The position numbers and the translations under genes were made by a program. A stretch of DNA of 64,000 nucleotides from Amoebidium appalachense. Its lineage: Eukaryota; Ichthyosporea. Below, piece by piece: positions 62,907 to 64,000 of the stretch. The stretch spans positions 5,456,001 through 5,520,000 of the forward strand of contig CAVNZM010000008.1 in NCBI GenBank assembly GCA_963693365.1. The letters run 5' to 3'. Each line of letters begins with the position of its first letter. Position 1 is the first letter of the stretch. Below the pieces are notes generated by a model. It saw only the letters and a list, made by a program, of their open reading frames with translations. It searched no databases and had not been told where the DNA came from.

Positions 62907-63212
62907 GAAAAAAGAAGAAAGAAAAAAGAAAAAAGGAAGAGGGAGACAAGAAAAAGAAATGCTTGAAAGAGGACTCATGAAATTTAGAAAGAACGAAAAA
63001 GAAAAGGGACACAAGGACTGATGAAAAAAGACAAGGAAAACAGTGAAGAGCAGTGTAAATAAATAAATAAATAAATAATAATAATGATAAATAAATAAAA
63101 ACACGACTAACAAAGCACGTTCGCGCGCACACAGCTGCAGACCTTCACAGACAAAGCTGTCAAAGAAATTGACGACCTTTTGGCCAAGAAAACGAAGGCT
63201 ATTATGGGCTGA
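53801..63212 (+). CDS. MRRF: Mitochondrial ribosome recycling factor, 8 exons
   Basis: Splits post-termination mitochondrial ribosomes together with an EF-G2-type factor. Exons: 53801-53990, 55312-55394, 56596-56656, 57662-57777, 58007-58098, 59652-59743, 61429-61496 and 63135-63212 (259 residues, all phases consistent). An N-terminal ~65-residue Arg/Ala/Ser-rich stretch ([20 protein letters not shown]) looks like a matrix-targeting peptide, followed by a lysine/alanine linker. The RRF domain shows [72 protein letters not shown] and the C-terminal helix ending [15 protein letters not shown], all typical of the family, including the hinge regions between the two domains. Coding sequence is only 780 nt of a 9.4-kb gene. 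Introns hold GT, GA, T-G composite and poly(G/C) tracts, and intron 7 contains a copy of the dispersed repeat. Two acceptors share the sequence ATTGGCCGCAG followed by CT. Confidence 0.96.
54899..54969. repeat. Poly(G) then (GA)n, recycling-factor intron 1
   Basis: A G-rich run with about 30 consecutive G residues passes directly into a (GA)n tract of about 50 bp. A TATA-rich segment with ATGGATAT units follows (55060-55285). Confidence 0.9.
56330..56595 (+). repeat. Degenerate ~32-bp tandem array ending at the exon 3 acceptor
   Basis: Eight or so diverged units of the form AACGTTGCCAAT.AGA.CTATTTTT precede the real acceptor (AATTTTTAG then CATGCCG). The unit just upstream (CCAATTTTTAGTTGCATG) resembles the true splice junction. 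This is reminiscent of the alpha-galactosidase exon 6 flanks. Confidence 0.55.
56660..56850. repeat. (GT)n array starting at the exon 3 donor
   Basis: The exon 3 donor GTACGT is followed within a few bases by GT dinucleotides to 56749 and, after a short interruption, 56766-56849. A further GT tract lies at 57029-57081 in the same intron. Confidence 0.95.
59906..60374. repeat. T-then-G composites and (GT)n, recycling-factor intron 6
   Basis: T20-G35 (59906-59960), (GT)n (59973-60054), several G runs, then T16-G39 (60320-60374). The homopolymer order is always T followed by G on the sense strand. Confidence 0.9.
60921..60973. repeat. Poly(G) tract, about 53 G
   Basis: Long, essentially pure G run on the sense strand of recycling-factor intron 6. 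Confidence 0.9.
61200..61275. promoter_or_regulatory. Cluster of CRE-like TGACGTCA/TACGTCA motifs in intron 6
   Basis: A perfect TGACGTCA (61200-61207), GTGACATCATC, AATGACATC and two tandem AATTACGTCAT units lie within 76 bp, in a repeat-free part of the intron. It may be an intronic enhancer; this is inference. Confidence 0.3.
61744..61790. repeat. Poly(C) tract, recycling-factor intron 7
   Basis: About 47 C residues followed by (GCC)n. Further on are T42 (61955-61996), poly(G) (62008-62036) and a GA/GGGA array (62120-62215). Confidence 0.9.
62636..62788 (+). mobile_element. Dispersed repeat, copy 6 (strongly 5'-truncated, subfamily B)
   Basis: It starts GAAACTCAGACGCAATTGAT right after CCCCC and ends with the constant CCGCATTCAA before a C-rich tract. 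It lacks the 15-bp subfamily A segment. It lies in recycling-factor intron 7, same sense as the gene, 350 bp before the last exon. Confidence 0.9.
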
Positions 63213-63522
63213 AACGGCTGGCAGATATTAATAATTTAACTATATTGTTAGAGGAACTTACAATGTTTGAAAGTGTATTGAAAATTTGTTTTGTTTGTGA
63301 TAAGCATTTACGTGAAACAAAGTTACTGTTCTTTGCTTTTTCTGCAGTGTCTATTTAGTTGAATGCGGCGGATTGTTTAGAGAAATTGAAATATGTTTCA
63401 TTACCAATGTAGATTTACCCCTCCTCCCACCCACCCCCACCCACCCACACGCACACAATCACACAAACACAGGCACGCGCACGCACGCGCGCACACACAC
63501 ATACACGCGCGCGCACACACAT

Positions 63523-63579
<57 letters not shown>

Positions 63580-63862
63580 TCACACGCGCGTGCGCGCACA
63601 TACAAGCGCACCCACACACATGTCACCAAACACACAAAGTTTTAACACATAATGAAATCCGAAAGAATAAAAAATAAAAAATGATCATCAGAGGACCGGC
63701 AACTGTTCGTTTGATACTGAGGCCTTCCCTTGTCGATGTGGCGCTGCAGAAGTCCGAAAGTGTTCAATTTTTCCTCCCTGTATCGTCTTCTTTAGCCTTT
63801 TATAAGGAGTTCATTCCTTTCCCCCCCCCCCCCCCCCCCCCATTCCCCCCCTTTCTTCCGTG

Positions 63863-63917
<55 letters not shown>

Positions 63918-63965
63918 GGCTCTCGACCTCTCTCGAGCTCTCTCTCTCTCTCTCTCTCTCAAGCT

Positions 63966-64000
<35 letters not shown>
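63213..64000. other. 3' flank of ribosome recycling factor with terminal (CT)n
   Basis: AT-rich 3' sequence (63213-63410), a (CA)n/(CGCA)n block (63440-63610), a unique stretch (63680-63810), poly(C) (63821-63841) and a (CT)n microsatellite from 63867 to the window edge with a few interruptions. I see no gene. Confidence 0.6.
63666..63671 (+). terminator. Candidate poly(A) signal AATAAA of ribosome recycling factor
   Basis: AATAAA lies about 455 bp after the stop codon, beyond a (CA)n / CGCG block (63450-63600). Confidence 0.4.

Overview
The window is eukaryotic nuclear DNA. Coding sequence is cut into many small exons by GT-AG introns, genes sit on both strands, and there are no operons. 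Introns and spacers are dominated by simple repeats: (GT)n, (GA)n, and unusually long pure G/C tracts of up to about 55 bases. I could assemble seven spliced genes, which together cover about 14% of the window. Six are fully phase-consistent; the seventh needs one base added. The MnSOD, alpha-galactosidase and BEM46/ABHD13 proteins look closest to animal/fungal forms, so a unicellular relative of animals (for example an ichthyosporean) is my best guess. That is inference and weakly held.

Layout: cathepsin B-like protease (minus, 1898-8027); spacer with a hAT-like MITE (8864-9289); lysosomal alpha-galactosidase, GH27 (minus, 10954-20063); cytosolic HSP70 (minus, 22337-25381) in a repeat-poor island; a 5.6-kb stretch without a confident gene; BEM46/ABHD13-type serine hydrolase (minus, 31035-37721, perhaps starting at 38778); an unresolved region with exon-like pieces (38.8-41.3 kb); mitochondrial Mn superoxide dismutase (plus, 41837-47061); F-box/leucine-rich-repeat protein (minus, 48688-53103); and, divergently from a ~700-bp shared promoter region, mitochondrial ribosome recycling factor (plus, 53801-63212). 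The genes are housekeeping functions (lysosome, mitochondrion, chaperone, ubiquitin ligase adaptor) with no common pathway.

The most unusual content is a dispersed repeat family with copies at 20.4, 33.6, 43.5, 50.2 and 62.6 kb. On one strand each copy has a constant 3' end followed by poly(C) and a variable 5' end, and nearly every copy lies between C/G homopolymers. Three loci are dimers joined by a short C run, and all four intronic loci lie in the same sense as the host gene. I read this as a possible poly(C)-tailed retroposon. Second, several exons are flanked by decayed tandem copies of their own splice-site regions, most clearly alpha-galactosidase exon 6. Third, many splice sites are embedded directly in microsatellites.
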